The notes under the pieces: generated by a model
What the model saw: the letters and a program-made list of their open reading frames with translations, nothing else
Told to the model about the DNA's origin: nothing
Database searches by the model: none
NCBI GenBank assembly: GCA_006438735.1
Contig: RCZF01000003.1
Span: forward strand, 186,001-250,000
DNA length: 64,000 bases
Reading direction: 5' to 3'
DNA from: Sphingomonas koreensis
GTDB lineage: Bacteria > Pseudomonadota > Alphaproteobacteria > Sphingomonadales > Sphingomonadaceae
Program-made: the position numbers and the translations under genes
Shown here: piece after piece, positions 62,304 to 64,000 of the stretch
Layout: every line of letters starts with the position of its first letter
Position numbering within the stretch: position 1 is the stretch's first letter

Positions 62304-63194
62304 CTAGGCGCTCGCGCGCGAAAATCCAGAGGGCAGCCGGCCGGCGCGCAGCGCCTCGGCGAGCGCGACGCCGTCCTCGCCGGCCAGCCGCATATCGGCG
62401 AGGCGCGGCGCATCGTGCCGCTTGGCGAGCCGCCGGCCATCGGCGTCGGCCAGCAGCGGGTGATGGCGATAGACCGGCGTCGGCAGATCGAGCAGCGCCT
62501 GCAGCAGCCGGTGGACGTGCGTCGCGGCGAACAGGTCCTGCCCGCGCACGACATGCGACACGCCCTGCGCCGCGTCGTCCACCGTCACCGCGAGGTGATA
62601 ACTCGCCGGCGCATCCTTACGCGCCAGCACCACGTCGCCGAACGCGTCGGGCGCGGCGCGCTGATCGCCGGCGATTTCGTCGTGCCATATCAACGCTCGC
62701 CCGGTCGCCGCCAAGCCGCCTGTGGCAGCCAGCGCCCGGCGCATATCCAGTCGCCACGCGTGGGGCTCGCCGATCCGGGCGGCGCGTTCAGCCGCGCCCA
62801 GGTGGCGGCACGTGCCGGGATAGCGCGCATCATCCGGCCCGTGCGGCGCAGCGCCGCTAGCGGCGATCTCGCGCAGCACCTCGGCGCGGGTGCAATAGCA
62901 AGGATAGACCAGCCCCGCAGCCTTCAGCCGATCGAGCGCGCTGCGATAGGCGTCGAGCCGCGCCGATTGGCGCACCACCGCGCCGTCCCAGCGGAGGCCG
63001 AGCCAAGCCAGATCGTCGAGGATCGCCTGCACATGCTCGGGGCGGCTGCGCGCGCCGTCGATATCCTCGATCCGCAGCAGGAAGGCGCCGCCGCGCGCGC
63101 GGGCGAGATCATGCGCCTGAATCGCCGAGAAGGCGTGGCCCAGATGCAGCCGCCCGGTCGGCGACGGCGCGAAGCGCGTGACGATTCGGTTCAT
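62304..63194 (-). CDS. gluQ: glutamyl-Q tRNA(Asp) synthetase
   Basis: A 296-residue truncated glutamyl-tRNA synthetase: RFAPSPTGRLHLGHAFSA, RIEDIDGARSRP, a zinc region (YPCYCTRAE and RYPGTCRH), and HHPLLADADGRRLAKRH in place of KMSKS. No anticodon domain. It charges glutamate onto queuosine in tRNA-Asp. Confidence 0.95.
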   Translation of the reverse strand: MNRIVTRFAPSPTGRLHLGHAFSAIQAHDLARARGGAFLLRIEDIDGARSRPEHVQAILDDLAWLGLRWDGAVVRQSARLDAYRSALDRLKAAGLVYPCYCTRAEVLREIAASGAAPHGPDDARYPGTCRHLGAAERAARIGEPHAWRLDMRRALAATGGLAATGRALIWHDEIAGDQRAAPDAFGDVVLARKDAPASYHLAVTVDDAAQGVSHVVRGQDLFAATHVHRLLQALLDLPTPVYRHHPLLADADGRRLAKRHDAPRLADMRLAGEDGVALAEALRAGRLPSGFSRASA

Positions 63195-63300
63195 CGCGTT
63201 CGTTTCACGCCGACTCTTGACCGCGAGTCGCGGCCTGTGCTGTCATCACCGCGTCATCGGGATCGGCGAAGGCGAGCCCGTAAGCAGCGGGGGAGTGCCT

Positions 63301-63867
63301 ATGTATCATCCCGATCTGATCCGGCATCCGGACAGCTGCCCTGCGCTCGTGCTCAACGCCGATTATACGCCGCTGAGCTATTATCCACTCAGCGTGTGGC
63401 CGTGGCAAACATCGGTCAAGGCGGTGTTTCTCGATCGGGTCGATATCGTCGCGCATTACGAACGCGAGGTGCGAAGTCCCACCGCGAGGCTGAAGCTCCC
63501 TTCGGTCATCGCGCTCAAACAATATGTCAAACCCTCGCAATTTCCCGCCTTCACCCGCTTCAATCTGTTTCTACGCGATCGCTTCAACTGCCAATATTGC
63601 GGATCGGGCCGCGATCTCACCTTCGATCATGTCGTGCCGCGCGCGCAGCGCGGCCGCACCACCTGGGAAAATGTCGTCACCGCCTGCGCGCCGTGCAACC
63701 TCAAGAAGGGCGGACGGACGCCGCAACAGGCCAAGATGCCACTGCACATCGCGCCGATCCGCCCGACCAGCTGGCACCTTCAGGAGCATGGCCGCAGCTT
63801 CCCGCCCAATTACCTCCACGACACCTGGCGCGACTGGCTCTATTGGGACATCGAACTCGAGGCGTGA
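63301..63867 (+). CDS. HNH endonuclease family protein
   Basis: A 188-residue HNH protein: RFNCQYCGSGRDLTFDHVVPRAQRGRTTWENVVTACAPCNLKKGGR, with the two CxxC zinc pairs and the HNH box. Its N-terminus is ALVLNADYTPLSYYPLSVWPWQ. This is the widely conserved housekeeping HNH protein of many bacteria rather than a mobile nuclease; substrate is unknown. GGGGGA lies before the ATG. The rest of the window (63868-64000) shows no gene. Confidence 0.92.
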   Translation: MYHPDLIRHPDSCPALVLNADYTPLSYYPLSVWPWQTSVKAVFLDRVDIVAHYEREVRSPTARLKLPSVIALKQYVKPSQFPAFTRFNLFLRDRFNCQYCGSGRDLTFDHVVPRAQRGRTTWENVVTACAPCNLKKGGRTPQQAKMPLHIAPIRPTSWHLQEHGRSFPPNYLHDTWRDWLYWDIELEA

Positions 63868-64000
63868 GCTTGTTGGAGGTGGTGCCGGCAAAATGCTCGT
63901 TTCGGGCACTCACCAACCAACCTGACCCGCAACGAATAAATTCGGGGCATATTGATTCGCGCGCGCGCCACGCCAAATTCAGCTGCATCTAGCCGGGGAA

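Noticed and set aside
63868..64000. Reading frames in the last 133 bases
   Set aside because: No start with ribosome site and no recognisable product; the window edge may hide a gene.

Overview
The window is a 64 kb chromosomal segment of a GC-rich alphaproteobacterium, most likely a sphingomonad (Sphingomonas or a close relative). Pointers are: a CcrM-type GANTC methyltransferase beside rnhB, a CC_3452-family protein, a DUF6456 protein, a separately encoded aa3-type oxidase subunit IV next to pntA-pntA2-pntB, egtB-egtD, and many hairpin-forming intergenic repeats of kinds common in sphingomonads. No rRNA, CRISPR array, prophage or classical insertion sequence was seen. One tRNA (Val, TAC) is present.

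Layout. 1-7 kb: end of thrC, a SAM methyltransferase, a membrane protein/XRE regulator/hydrolase operon, divergent mpl-like and ldcA genes (peptidoglycan recycling), VOC and MarR genes. 7-14 kb: a threonine-rich leader peptide with an attenuator-like leader before thrS, then infC (ATC start), a VOC gene, glnD and a DUF6456 gene. 14-20 kb: an XRE gene, tRNA-Val, a winged-helix protein, and the pnt transhydrogenase operon, interrupted by a DUF559 gene bracketed by inverted repeats. 20-25 kb: a sigma-54 activator, folP, ccrM, rnhB and a thiD that carries an in-frame palindromic element. 25-36.4 kb: smc with three tandem DsbA-like genes and dciA, diverging from a five-gene chain mutY/serine hydrolase/nudC/hydrolase/TPR. 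36.5-44 kb: SIMPL protein, gloA-gloB, two paralogous secreted proteins, ppa, M61 peptidase, GFA protein, YciF-like protein, HxlR regulator, CC_3452 protein. 44-52 kb: relA/spoT, a CNT nucleoside transporter, a YhhQ-type transporter, argB, yggT, folD, marC. 52-56 kb: a Gtr-like glycan cluster (GT-C protein, GtrA, methyltransferase, GT2). 56-64 kb: a vapBC-like toxin-antitoxin operon with a third small gene, 3-hydroxyacyl-CoA dehydrogenase, a DUF1176 lipoprotein, egtB-egtD, a cobalamin adenosyltransferase with a CTG start, gluQRS and an HNH nuclease.

Most genes are housekeeping. The unusual material is regulatory and repetitive: the thrS leader, a GANTC cluster before ccrM, several palindromic operators beside regulators, and at least seven families of palindromic elements (about 15 copies). 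One copy lies inside the thiD coding sequence, one pair brackets a DUF559 nuclease-like gene, and one folds into a multi-branched palindrome. All functional statements come from reading sequence and motifs; no database search was run.
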